From NCBI RefSeq assembly GCF_000220175.1, contig NZ_AFPU01000001.1, positions 1,461,512 to 1,525,511 of the forward strand: DNA of 64,000 nt, read 5' to 3'. The notes under the pieces were generated by a model. That model was not told the DNA's origin. It ran no database searches and saw only the letters and a program-made list of their open reading frames with translations. The position numbers and the translations under genes are program-made. Positions 41,619-50,581 of this stretch are shown here, piece by piece (position 1 is the first letter of the stretch; the number at the start of each line of letters is the position of its first letter). The DNA is from Nitrosarchaeum koreense MY1. Its GTDB lineage: Archaea; Thermoproteota; Nitrososphaeria; Nitrososphaerales; Nitrosopumilaceae.

Positions 41619-43367
41619 TTATCTATTTTTTCTAGAAACACGATATACTGGATAATCAGATTCAGATGAGGAAAACGTGTTTTCTATTTTTTTAAATATA
41701 TAGTCGTCAAAATTTTTAGCACTTTTATAGAATTCTTCGCCGATTACTAAGCCATTTGCAGGAGCAAGTCTATTTATTTTTGCACATCGATTTACAGTAT
41801 TTCCAAATATATCATTGATAGAGGATGTAGATGTTTTTGCAATTCTAACTATTCCATAGGTTGAACTAGTTCTGTAATCAAAAATAGGTAATTTGTGATT
41901 TTCAAGTTTTTTTACAATATCATCATGTAACTCTCCTAATGCAAGACAACAATCTAGGCATTTTTTTAATGTAGATTCTTCTTCTGAATGTATAACCGGA
42001 AAATAAAACAATAATGCATCCCCAATATTTTTTATTACAATTCCACCAAAATTTCTCACAGTAGAAGCAATAGAATTAAGAAAAATTTTATAAAATTCAC
42101 TAGTTTGTGATTCGGATAAATTAAGAGTAATTTTTGTTGAATTCATAATATCAACCATACATACACAATATTGCTCACTATGATCAGAAAATTGCAATAA
42201 AATATCTTCTTGTTGTTTTATAACATCTTCTTTTTCTTTAATTTCAATTAATGATTTCTGAAGCTTTTCAGTCATTAAATCAAATGCTTGAGATAGCTCA
42301 CCGATTTCATCTTTAGTTGTGATATTTGTTCGAACATTAAAGTCACCACTTGCAACTTTGTTTGCAGCATTTTTTAATTTAATTAGAGGTCGTGACATAG
42401 ATTTTGAAATTAGAAATGCCACAATTGTCATTATTATAGTGATCACTAAACCAGTTTGAAAAATTCTATTTTGGAGTATTATAACAGGCTGAATTGTTTC
42501 TGATTCGTCAATTTCCGCAAGTAAAACAAATCCTAAATCATTAGCACAGTATGATGATCCATAAATATTGATTTTTCTATAATCCAAATAAATTCCTGAA
42601 AAATCTTCTGATTCCCTAAAACATTTTTGGACAGGAACGGTATCAACTTTTTGTTTAAAGATAGCGTTTTCTATGAATCTAGATTCAGATAACATCAAGA
42701 ACCCGTCACTTACGATATAAACTTCGCCTGTTTTTCCTAAACCACTTGAATCAGTCAAAATATTATCTAATGATTCAGTTCTCATTCTAGAGATAACTAC
42801 TCCAATTGGTTCATCATTTTTTTTATCATCTGGAGCAAAAATTGGAGAAACTATAATCATCTTTTTACCAGTTGCAGTTGGCTCAAAATCCACTATTGGT
42901 TTTTTTAATCCTTTTTGAAATAGTGGATCTTGAAGAAAATTATTATCAGTTAGTTTACCTAGTGAAAAGTAAACATTACCATTTGCACCAATAATTTTTA
43001 CATCCTCAAAACCTATCGAAAACCCAACTAATGTTTGAAATGCTTGGATTTGAGTAAGGAAGTCTCTACGTTTGATTTCTCTTTCTTTATGCAAATCATC
43101 TTCTGAAACTTGGTTTAAATCATTAACAAGAATTTTTATCATTGGATCATTTGCTAAAATTTGATTTTGATCAATTCGTGATTCAAAAAGAAGTCTAATA
43201 GCATTACCACGTGTAGCTGATTCGCCTAATAATAGATCGCTAGCTCTTTCTATTAGAATTTGTTCAGCATAGTTAAAGCTCAAATAAGCTGTAATCAAAA
43301 GTGTAATTATAGATACTATAATTACTAAAAATATCAATTTTTTATCTATACTAAAGGAAATTTGCAA
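41619..43367 (-). CDS. Cache-HAMP-class III nucleotidyl cyclase membrane sensor
   Basis: 582 residues. Membrane helix 1 (about 10-33) and helix 2 (about 303-324, FQTGLVITIIMTIVAFLI) flank a dCache-type sensor domain outside the cell. HAMP follows at about 325-380 (SRPLIKLKNAANKVASGDFN), then a coiled coil and a class III cyclase domain with metal Asp in CVCMVDIMNSTKI and GGIVIKNIGDALLFYFP. It would make cAMP or another cyclic nucleotide in response to an external signal. Whether the purine-specifying residues are canonical was not determined. Confidence 0.88.
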   Translation of the reverse strand: MQISFSIDKKLIFLVIIVSIITLLITAYLSFNYAEQILIERASDLLLGESATRGNAIRLLFESRIDQNQILANDPMIKILVNDLNQVSEDDLHKEREIKRRDFLTQIQAFQTLVGFSIGFEDVKIIGANGNVYFSLGKLTDNNFLQDPLFQKGLKKPIVDFEPTATGKKMIIVSPIFAPDDKKNDEPIGVVISRMRTESLDNILTDSSGLGKTGEVYIVSDGFLMLSESRFIENAIFKQKVDTVPVQKCFRESEDFSGIYLDYRKINIYGSSYCANDLGFVLLAEIDESETIQPVIILQNRIFQTGLVITIIMTIVAFLISKSMSRPLIKLKNAANKVASGDFNVRTNITTKDEIGELSQAFDLMTEKLQKSLIEIKEKEDVIKQQEDILLQFSDHSEQYCVCMVDIMNSTKITLNLSESQTSEFYKIFLNSIASTVRNFGGIVIKNIGDALLFYFPVIHSEEESTLKKCLDCCLALGELHDDIVKKLENHKLPIFDYRTSSTYGIVRIAKTSTSSINDIFGNTVNRCAKINRLAPANGLVIGEEFYKSAKNFDDYIFKKIENTFSSSESDYPVYRVSRKNR

Positions 43368-43510
43368 TCAATTTTTGTTATTTTTATACAATATCAATTC
43401 TTCGTGTATTTTCTATGATAAGAATAGCTTTACTAGGACATAATTAGTTTTCATAAAGGAATATTCATGATTTAAGTTGGTTTTTTAATATAGATAATTT
43501 AGAAATTTAT

Positions 43511-44665
43511 TTAATTTTTAGAAATTTTAAATTTAGAACCCCATTTACTCTTTTGATTTTTTGTTGGCTTTTTTGATAAATTATCTAACATTTCATATGT
43601 AATTGTAAATCCATTGCCTACCATTGTGGTGTCCTTATCAAACTCACTTTTGTTAGGCACAAATTCATCCGGTAAATCCTTGATTTTTTTAGTTTTAATA
43701 TCAAATAACCTAATTTCCTTACCATTTTCAAGTTTGATAAGTGCATCATTACTAAGACTTTGAATTGAGAAATTTTCAAAAAATCTTATCATTCCACCTT
43801 TTTTTAATTTAATTTTAGAATCATAAGTGATTTTACTTCCATAAAATAAAATTTCTCGTGCACTAATTTCAACATCATCTTCCAAATTAAGAACCATAAT
43901 AATATCAGCCTCAAGAGAAACTGTATTAATTATATTTTCTGCAATTATTTTTCCATTTGGTGCAGATACAAAAGTACGTTGTTCTTGAGTTTTAAAAATT
44001 CCAACTCTCCCATCTGAATCTTGAATTTTATATTTCCGACCAAAAATATTTCCAACTACAATATCACCATTATCTGCAATTACTCTAGCACCATTTTCAA
44101 TTTTGTATTTATTTTCAAGTGGATTAATAAATTTAAAATCTCCTTTTGTCAAATGAATATTTGTTCTAAATTCTTCAGTCCAAGATGGACTTGTTATATT
44201 TCCCTGCATAATAATAGGACCATCATAAGTTAGATTGCCTGCCATAAAATTTCCTTTGATTGAAAGTATACCATTAGCTTTTCTTTCAAGTTCAATTTCT
44301 CCAAGAGATTTTGAACCAAATAATTTAATGCCGGTTGAATTTGTTCTATTAAGTTCTGCTGTCCACTCTTCTGCTAATTTCATTTCTTTGAATAACTCTT
44401 GGCCTAAAATTTGGTTTTTTCTTCGTATGTCCTCTTCTGAATCACCAGAATAAACTCTAGAATTTCTAATTTTTTCAAGATCAGTTTCAGGATATTTTTT
44501 ACCAATTTTGAGATCTTCATATGCTTGTTTGATTTTTATGAATTGATCATTTTCTCCTCCTTTATCAGAATGATAAAGCAATGCTAATCTTCGGAATGCA
44601 TTACGAATTTCGTGCTCAGTTGAGCCTTCAAGAATTCCCAATATGTCATAGTTACTCTCCACCAT
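43511..44665 (-). CDS. J-domain protein with HSD motif fused to a beta-repeat domain
   Basis: 384 residues. Residues 5-65 form a DnaJ J-domain (YDILGILEGSTEHEIRNAFR; FIKIKQAYEDLK) whose HPD loop reads H32-S33-D34. From about residue 110 a long region alternates strands with an identical feel (ANGILSIKGNFMAGNLTYDG; IIAENIINTVSLEADIIMVL), like a bactofilin-type or right-handed beta-helix. The combination would recruit or mimic Hsp70 binding at a structural scaffold. No similar fusion is familiar to me. The C-terminus is basic. Confidence 0.75.
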   Translation of the reverse strand: MVESNYDILGILEGSTEHEIRNAFRRLALLYHSDKGGENDQFIKIKQAYEDLKIGKKYPETDLEKIRNSRVYSGDSEEDIRRKNQILGQELFKEMKLAEEWTAELNRTNSTGIKLFGSKSLGEIELERKANGILSIKGNFMAGNLTYDGPIIMQGNITSPSWTEEFRTNIHLTKGDFKFINPLENKYKIENGARVIADNGDIVVGNIFGRKYKIQDSDGRVGIFKTQEQRTFVSAPNGKIIAENIINTVSLEADIIMVLNLEDDVEISAREILFYGSKITYDSKIKLKKGGMIRFFENFSIQSLSNDALIKLENGKEIRLFDIKTKKIKDLPDEFVPNKSEFDKDTTMVGNGFTITYEMLDNLSKKPTKNQKSKWGSKFKISKN

Positions 44666-44755
44666 TTTCTTTCAGTTTTTGGTTATTCTTTTCATATTTC
44701 CTATACTTTTAGTTTATTACGATATAAAATGTTGAGAATTTTCATTAAATGAAAT

Positions 44756-45226
44756 CTATATCATGTATTTTAAAAATCCAGTAAAACTATCAGAGGGAGT
44801 TACTTGAACAGCTTTTAGTTGACCAAGCTTCGAAAGATATTGTCTTTTATCATAATAGTTGAAAGTTCCTTCTTTATCAGGATATATTACAATAGTGTCT
44901 TTTTGTCCAGGTTCTAATAGATCAGTTTGTATGTTGAAACCATCAATGTATAATCTATGATGCTGATTCCCTCTATTTTCGACAGTAAGAACATAAGCAA
45001 AACTAATTCTCATAATTAATGTTGAATTGTTATCTTCAGATGTACCAGAAATGCCAATTAGTTTTATTTCATCATCAATATCAATAAAGGCAACAGTTTG
45101 TTCAATTTTTTCTGGTCAAAAAATTTGAACGTGTCTTACATTTCCTTGACCTATTACACCAATAATTGCTGCAAATCCCATAATTCCTATCATCAATATA
45201 ATAAGAACAAAGAATTTGTCTTTCAT
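44756..45226 (-). pseudogene. Anchored cupredoxin-like protein interrupted by an in-frame TGA
   Basis: A continuous frame runs from ATG 45226 (MKDKFFVLIILMIGIMGFAA, a membrane or signal segment) to the stop at 44756 except for TGA at 45118-45116, codon 37, between IF and PEKIEQ. The downstream part reads as an intact cupredoxin-like fold (RLYIDGFNIQTDLLEPGQKD; KEGTFNYYDKRQYL). An 85-residue piece from the Met at 45013 could still be made. The TGA differs from TGG (Trp) by one base. The usual copper Cys after YY is Asp. The alternatives are a sequencing error or a true nonsense mutation. Confidence 0.7.
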
Positions 45227-45360
45227 TTTTATAATAACATAACAGTTCATAGTATTTTTACTAGATGTAGAATTTCATAATTGTAAATTAAAGTAAAAAT
45301 AGCTATTTTATAACCAAAGTAGGAATATTTGTTAAATAATGAATGTGTTTATTAAAAATT

Positions 45361-46044
45361 ATGAAACTACATTTTGATGATTTTATTTATGGTTCCATTG
45401 ATGGCGCAGTTACAACTTTTGCAATAATTGCAGGAGTTGTTGGTGCTTCATTATCTCCTGGAATTATTTTAATTCTTGGATTTGCCAATTTATTTGCAGA
45501 TGGATTCTCAATGGCTGCAGCAAATTATCAAGCAGCAAAAGCTAGAAATCAATTCATCGAGATGAAAAGAAAACAAGAAGAATGGGAAATTGACAACTTG
45601 GAAGAACAAGAAAAAGAGGAGATCAGAGAGATTTACAAGAAAAAAGGATTCAAAGATGAATTGTTAGAAGAGGTTGTTAGAATAATTACATCAAGACGAA
45701 AAGTTTGGGTGGATACAATGATGAAAGAAGAGCTAGGATTAATTGAGGATGAAAAAAACCCACTTGAGAGCTCAGTGAGCACTTTTATCGGATTTAACTT
45801 GATAGGGTTAATTCCATTAATTCCATTTATGATTTTTATATTAATGAAAATTGATGCAAATTCAGAAGCATTTGTTTATTCTACAATCTCAGTAATGGCA
45901 TCATTTTTTCTTGTAGGTATGATTAAAGGAAAAATTGTTAAAAAACCAAAAATACGATCAGGTTTTTACACATTGATAATTGGTGGAATTGCATCATTAG
46001 TTGCATATTATGTAGGATATGGCTTAAAGATTTTAATTCAATGA
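45361..46044 (+). CDS. VIT1/CCC1-family iron/manganese transporter
   Basis: 227 residues from the second Met (45361), which begins the conserved MKLHFDDFIYGSIDGAVTTF; an upstream ATG at 45343 adds six residues. Five membrane helices with a cytoplasmic metal-binding region rich in Glu after helix 2 (EMKRKQEEWEIDNLEEQEK). Motif GFANLFADGFSMAAANY is typical. The family exports or sequesters Fe2+/Mn2+, giving metal tolerance. A TTTTATAA box at 45306 precedes it. Confidence 0.9.
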   Translation: MKLHFDDFIYGSIDGAVTTFAIIAGVVGASLSPGIILILGFANLFADGFSMAAANYQAAKARNQFIEMKRKQEEWEIDNLEEQEKEEIREIYKKKGFKDELLEEVVRIITSRRKVWVDTMMKEELGLIEDEKNPLESSVSTFIGFNLIGLIPLIPFMIFILMKIDANSEAFVYSTISVMASFFLVGMIKGKIVKKPKIRSGFYTLIIGGIASLVAYYVGYGLKILIQ

Positions 46045-46059
46045 TTAATTGCGTGTTAA

Positions 46060-46962
46060 TTAAAGTGAATTTATACAGTCACGTATAGTTTGTGCTGATA
46101 TTTTTAATAAACTATGTTCAGCTTGGTTTAGTTTTACTTCTATAATTTCTTTAATTCCATCTTTATTTATTTTTACAGGGATTCCCATTGAAACATCTTT
46201 TTCACCATATTCACCATTTAATACAATTGATGCAGGCACGATTAATTCATTATTTTTAATAATAGAACTAATTACATCAAAAGTATTCTTAGCAATACCA
46301 AATTGAGAACGACTTTTGAATTTTCTCAAAGATTTCCAATAATTTCTGATTTCAGTTGTAATCAGATTTTGTTCTGTTTCATCAATCATCTCAAGTAGAT
46401 TCATTTTATTGATTTTTACTCTAGAAAATATTGGTACCATAGAATCTCCATGTTCGCCCAAAACTATTACATTATTAATTTGAGATTGATTTAGATTAAA
46501 TTTCTCTGAAAGTAAATACCTAAATCTACTTGAATCTAAACTTGATGCAATTCCAATTACTTTATTTCTTGATATTTTAGTTTCTTTTTGAAAAACATAT
46601 GTTAGAACATCTAATGGATTAGAAACAACTAGAATTATTGCTGAAGGACAATATTTTTTGATTTCCTTTGCAATATTTTTAATCATTTTAACTTGAGCAT
46701 CCATCATTTCAGTTCTAGATTTTAGATAAGTTCCTGTACTAGCTGTAATTACAATAATATCAGAATCAATTATTTTAGAAAAATCATCAGTTCCATGAAT
46801 TGAAACATTAGAGTTTTCAGGTACAGCATTTGATATATCTAGTGCCTCGCCTATGGCTTTATCCTTTGTACGATTTACTAATAATACATCATCTAATGAA
46901 GTAGATATACATAGAAAAGCAATTGCAGTGCCAACCTTACCGCTACCTATTATAGAGATCAC
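46060..46962 (-). CDS. mdh: Malate/lactate dehydrogenase family enzyme
   Basis: 300 residues. The Rossmann motif IIGSGKVGTAIAFLC is followed by VLLVNRTKDKA, where the usual acidic residue after strand 2 is Asn followed by Arg, favouring NADP(H). The catalytic His is in VIVLGEHGDSMVP and an Arg in KSRTEMMDAQ. The mobile loop (ASTGTYLKSRTE) is shorter than the usual xPRKPGM loop, so the substrate residue could not be assigned. Malate is the default. It is convergent with the VIT1 gene and upstream of the HTH region. Confidence 0.88.
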   Translation of the reverse strand: MISIIGSGKVGTAIAFLCISTSLDDVLLVNRTKDKAIGEALDISNAVPENSNVSIHGTDDFSKIIDSDIIVITASTGTYLKSRTEMMDAQVKMIKNIAKEIKKYCPSAIILVVSNPLDVLTYVFQKETKISRNKVIGIASSLDSSRFRYLLSEKFNLNQSQINNVIVLGEHGDSMVPIFSRVKINKMNLLEMIDETEQNLITTEIRNYWKSLRKFKSRSQFGIAKNTFDVISSIIKNNELIVPASIVLNGEYGEKDVSMGIPVKINKDGIKEIIEVKLNQAEHSLLKISAQTIRDCINSL

Positions 46963-47072
46963 AGATAATTCATCTCTTCTGTTTTATAATTAAGATATAA
47001 CAAATTGTTTAAATTGATTAAAATGTATAATTTAAATCCCATATCATAATTCCAAAGCAAATTGATTGCATT

Positions 47073-47084
47073 GCATTGCAATGC
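47073..47084. promoter_or_regulatory. 12-bp palindrome upstream of the winged-helix gene
   Basis: GCATTGCAATGC is a perfect palindrome inside a TTGCATTGCATTGCAATGCGG stretch. It sits just upstream of a TATA-like TTATATC (47096-47102) and 40 bp before the ATG at 47124, a good operator position. Confidence 0.5.
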
Positions 47085-47123
47085 GGTCCTACTTGTTATA
47101 TCTAATTAATAAAATAAGTAGCC

Positions 47124-47456
47124 ATGCAACAATTAATTTCAGGCAAAAAAATAGATGATGATTCAAGGAAAGATGCAATTCTTGAGGTCATATCAGACAA
47201 ATATTGTCGATCTATTTTAGAAAACACCAGAGAAAAACCAAAATCAGCAATGGAGATAAGTGGTGAAACCAAAATCCCAATTAGCACTGTTTATAGAAGA
47301 CTTCAAACCTTACACGATAACAAATTGCTGGCAATTTCTGGTTCGATTAGTGATGATGGCAAGAAATACTTTCTGTACAAAAGTAAAGTTAAGGCCATAT
47401 CTACATCATATATTGGAAATAACATCGAAGTTGAAATTGTACCTAATACTTGTTAG
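47124..47456 (+). CDS. Winged-helix transcription regulator (ArsR/MarR-like)
   Basis: 110 residues. AILEVISDKYCRSILENTRE, then KPKSAMEISGETKIPISTVY with RRLQTLHDNKLL, give a clear winged helix with the recognition helix at about 50-66. The C-terminal strands VKAISTSYIGNNIEVEIVPN may form a small dimer module. The perfect palindrome just upstream suggests autoregulation. The CBS protein gene follows 58 bp later and may be a target. Confidence 0.8.
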   Translation: MQQLISGKKIDDDSRKDAILEVISDKYCRSILENTREKPKSAMEISGETKIPISTVYRRLQTLHDNKLLAISGSISDDGKKYFLYKSKVKAISTSYIGNNIEVEIVPNTC

Positions 47457-47514
47457 GTACTAGTTATTTTTTATTTTATTGAAATCAAATTTGATAATCT
47501 AAGTTTAGTTTTAA

Positions 47515-48387
47515 ATGAAAATTATAAACATAATTAATGTGAAGAAAAATTTGTTTCCTGTAATTACTGTTAATCCAGAGTCATCAATTTTTGATGTATT
47601 ATTACAGATGCAAACAAATTTTGTTAAACATATAGTAGTTACCATTAACAATATACCTGTAGGAATTGTAACCGAAAGGGATATCAATAAATTTTTAGAA
47701 GAAGATAAAACTGCGCATGCAATAAATGAAATTCCAATTAAACATGTGATGAAAAAAAATGTAATTACCATATCTGAAGGAATAGAAGATTATTTTGAAC
47801 AATGTGCAGCAAGAATGGAAACTTTCAAAATTGGCTCCATAGTTATTGTTAATGACAATGGAGAATTAGCTGGAATTATTTCAAGAACTGATTTAGTGAA
47901 ATCTTTTGCCGTTATATTTGGTGGAAAATATTTAGTGAAAAATTTTATGAGTAGAAATGTTGTTACATGTAGAAAAACTGACTCGATTAAATTTGCAATA
48001 AGGATAATGAATAAAAATCAAGTTTCAAGATTGGTTGTAACTAATGATGATGGTTGTCCTATCGGTCTTATTAGCACTAATACATTATTAACACATAGTG
48101 ATTATTTTACTAAAGGTAGTACACGTTCTCGAGATTATTTAATTCCAATAAATGCAGAAAAACTAACTGTTAGTGATTTATTAACTGATGAACTTTTAAC
48201 AATTAATGAAGAAGAAGATTTAGTAGTAGCAGCTAACAAAATGATAAAAAATAAAATTAGTGGAATTCCTGTTGTAGATTCGAATAATAATCTAGTTGGA
48301 ATTATTAGCAAAACTGATGTTGTAAGGGCTCTTTCTATTGTAAAACCGCATGAGAAATTAAGATCACAGTACAAGGAATTGTATTGA
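47515..48387 (+). CDS. Four-CBS-domain regulatory protein
   Basis: 290 residues made of four CBS motifs and little else. Example repeats: KHIVVTINNIPVGIVTERDI, KIGSIVIVNDNGELAGIISR, SRLVVTNDDGCPIGLISTNT, SGIPVVDSNNNLVGIISKTD. Two Bateman modules of this kind bind adenine nucleotides or SAM and report energy state. No enzyme domain is attached. Its partner is unknown; the amino-acid permease follows 62 bp downstream. Confidence 0.92.
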   Translation: MKIINIINVKKNLFPVITVNPESSIFDVLLQMQTNFVKHIVVTINNIPVGIVTERDINKFLEEDKTAHAINEIPIKHVMKKNVITISEGIEDYFEQCAARMETFKIGSIVIVNDNGELAGIISRTDLVKSFAVIFGGKYLVKNFMSRNVVTCRKTDSIKFAIRIMNKNQVSRLVVTNDDGCPIGLISTNTLLTHSDYFTKGSTRSRDYLIPINAEKLTVSDLLTDELLTINEEEDLVVAANKMIKNKISGIPVVDSNNNLVGIISKTDVVRALSIVKPHEKLRSQYKELY

Positions 48388-48449
48388 CTTAAAAATTATT
48401 CAAATATTGAATTGATTAGTTTTACTTTAAACAATAATGGAGTAATAAA

Positions 48450-49748
48450 ATGTCTGAATTAAATCGTCGAATGGGATTATTTCATCTAACAATGTATGGA
48501 GTAGGATTAATTCTGGGAGCTGGAATTTATGTGCTAATAGGGGAGGCATCAGGTTTTGCGGGTGATGCAGTATGGATTGCATTTGTTTTAGGATCTATTG
48601 TTGCATTATTTGCTGGACTCAGCTATGCAGAGTTATCATCAATTTTTCCAAAAGCAGCTGCAGAATATATATTTGTAAAAAATGCATTTAAAAATAATTT
48701 TTTTGCATTTATTATAGGATGGTTAACAGTGATTACCTCCATGATTACGGCAGCAACAGTTGCCTTAGGATTTGGTGGATATTTTTCAGAATTTTTGAAT
48801 ATTCCCATAGTAATATCTGCAATTATACTAATAGGAATACTTTCAATAGTGAATTTTGTAGGAATTAGAGAATCATCATGGACAAATACAGTTTTTACAA
48901 TAATTGAAGCTACTGGATTAATTCTGATTATCATGATTGGTTTTACTATTAGTGATCCAGAACCAGTTAATTATTTTGAAAGTCCAACAGGTTTCACAGG
49001 TATTATTATTGCATTTGTATTGATTTTTTTTGCATTTATTGGATTTGAGGATATGGCAAATGTTGCAGAAGAAGTACGAAATCCCAAAAAAGTAATTCCA
49101 AAAGCAATAATTTTATCAGTTATTATAAGCGGACTCATCTATGTCTTAGTTTCATTAGCTGTGGTTAGAGTAATTAATTGGCAAGATCTTTCATTATCAG
49201 CTGCACCTTTAGCAGATGTTGCAGAAAGAGGATTAGGCATACAGGGTCACATAATATTTTCTGGTATTGCACTTTTTGCTATAACAAATACAGTATTGAT
49301 TACACTGGTAGCAGGTGCAAGAATGATTTATGGTATGGCAAGAGATAAATCATTTCCAAATTTTCTGACAAAAATACATTCGAAAACTAAAACACCGTGG
49401 ATAGCAGTTATTACAATTATGGTAGTTGCTATTAGTTTTTCTTTTATTGGTGACATTGTAATTATAGCAAATATTACAGTTTTTGCAGTTGTGATAACTT
49501 TTGGTGCAATAAATTTGTCTGTGATTGTACTTCGATATACAGAACCAGACATCGAACGAAAGTTTAGAATTCCTATCAATATTGGCAAGTTTCCAGTTTT
49601 ACCAATTTTTGGATTAGGGATTTCTGTGTATATGTCACTTCAGTTTGAAATAGAAGTTATACTAGTAGGATTTGGAATTATAGCAGCTGGTTCAATATAT
49701 TACATAATTTTTAATAAAAAAATAACAAGGCAAAAAAATAAGAATTAA
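48450..49748 (+). CDS. APC-superfamily amino-acid permease
   Basis: 432 residues with about 12 hydrophobic helices. The unwound helix 1 motif GVGLILGAGIYVLIGEASG and GFEDMANVAEEVRNPKKVIP (helix 6-7 region) mark the APC family. It likely imports an amino acid or polyamine with protons or sodium. Preceded by a CBS protein, it may be regulated by energy state. The C-terminus is basic (KKITRQKNKN). Confidence 0.92.
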   Translation: MSELNRRMGLFHLTMYGVGLILGAGIYVLIGEASGFAGDAVWIAFVLGSIVALFAGLSYAELSSIFPKAAAEYIFVKNAFKNNFFAFIIGWLTVITSMITAATVALGFGGYFSEFLNIPIVISAIILIGILSIVNFVGIRESSWTNTVFTIIEATGLILIIMIGFTISDPEPVNYFESPTGFTGIIIAFVLIFFAFIGFEDMANVAEEVRNPKKVIPKAIILSVIISGLIYVLVSLAVVRVINWQDLSLSAAPLADVAERGLGIQGHIIFSGIALFAITNTVLITLVAGARMIYGMARDKSFPNFLTKIHSKTKTPWIAVITIMVVAISFSFIGDIVIIANITVFAVVITFGAINLSVIVLRYTEPDIERKFRIPINIGKFPVLPIFGLGISVYMSLQFEIEVILVGFGIIAAGSIYYIIFNKKITRQKNKN

Positions 49749-49839
49749 TGATCTATATAATTTCTGTAATATTTGTTTGAATCTCAAAAATCATATTTAT
49801 ATAAAAATGTTGTAATCTAAAGTTAATTTAGTGAAATAA

Positions 49840-50481
49840 TTATTTTCGAATTTTAAAAAGAGTAATTGATGCAATAATAAATGCTAAGATACCTATGCTA
49901 ATTGCTACATAACTGACATTCATTTGTTGATTAGATTGTTCTAATTCAGTGAATGATTTTTTTAAATTATTTACTTCTCCAAGAAGTGCTGTATGTCCAT
50001 CAATTAGTTGAGTTAATGTAAGATCAGATGGTTTTGGAAATTCAATGTAAGAACGTTCATCAACTTTTGGAGGATGCATCGATAAGCTTATTGGAGTTTT
50101 CTCAATATTGCCTAAAACATTTACTTGATAAAACCCAGATACTGTCGGATTAACAAATGCATAATATTTTCCAGGAATGTTATGATCAGGTGATAGAGAA
50201 AGTATTATTTTTTCTTCCTTGAATAATAATTCTAGTTTTAAAGATTTTTCCAGCCCAGATACACCATCATCAAATTTTTGTTGCTTTAATTCTAGACCAG
50301 GCTCAAGATGACTAACTAGCAATTCAATACCATTTGTTTCTCCTGAGACTACAGGTTCATTCATCCATCCAATTTCCAATCTATATTCACCTACAGAATC
50401 AACTGTATGAGCAAAAGCAGTACTAAAAGTACCAGAAATTAGTAATAACAAAAATAGTAAATTTTTAAAATTCAATGACAA
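49840..50481 (-). CDS. Exported, C-terminally anchored protein (copper-homeostasis-like), unknown role
   Basis: 213 residues: signal peptide (residues 6-24, NLLFLLLLISGTFSTAFA), mature N-terminus HTVDSVGEYRLEIGWMNEPV, a beta-sandwich domain, a Gln/Leu-rich coiled-coil part near 170-185, and a membrane helix at the end (YVAISIGILAFIIASITLFK). An N-terminal His right after cleavage is reminiscent of a copper-brace in CopC-like proteins, but only one such residue is obvious. The function is inferred weakly. Confidence 0.6.
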   Translation of the reverse strand: MSLNFKNLLFLLLLISGTFSTAFAHTVDSVGEYRLEIGWMNEPVVSGETNGIELLVSHLEPGLELKQQKFDDGVSGLEKSLKLELLFKEEKIILSLSPDHNIPGKYYAFVNPTVSGFYQVNVLGNIEKTPISLSMHPPKVDERSYIEFPKPSDLTLTQLIDGHTALLGEVNNLKKSFTELEQSNQQMNVSYVAISIGILAFIIASITLFKIRK

Positions 50482-50581
50482 AAAAATTCATTTCTGTTTT
50501 AAAAAGGTTCTATAAATTACTGATAAAGAAATATTTCCAAAACCCTCAAAATTTAAGAACCCCTTCTTTCTCGTTGAACTA

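Noticed and set aside
45116-45118. TGA as selenocysteine codon in the cupredoxin-like gene
   Set aside because: I saw no selenoprotein genes in the window, no Cys-aligned position is expected there, and TGG (Trp) fits the local sequence. A nonsense mutation or base error is simpler.
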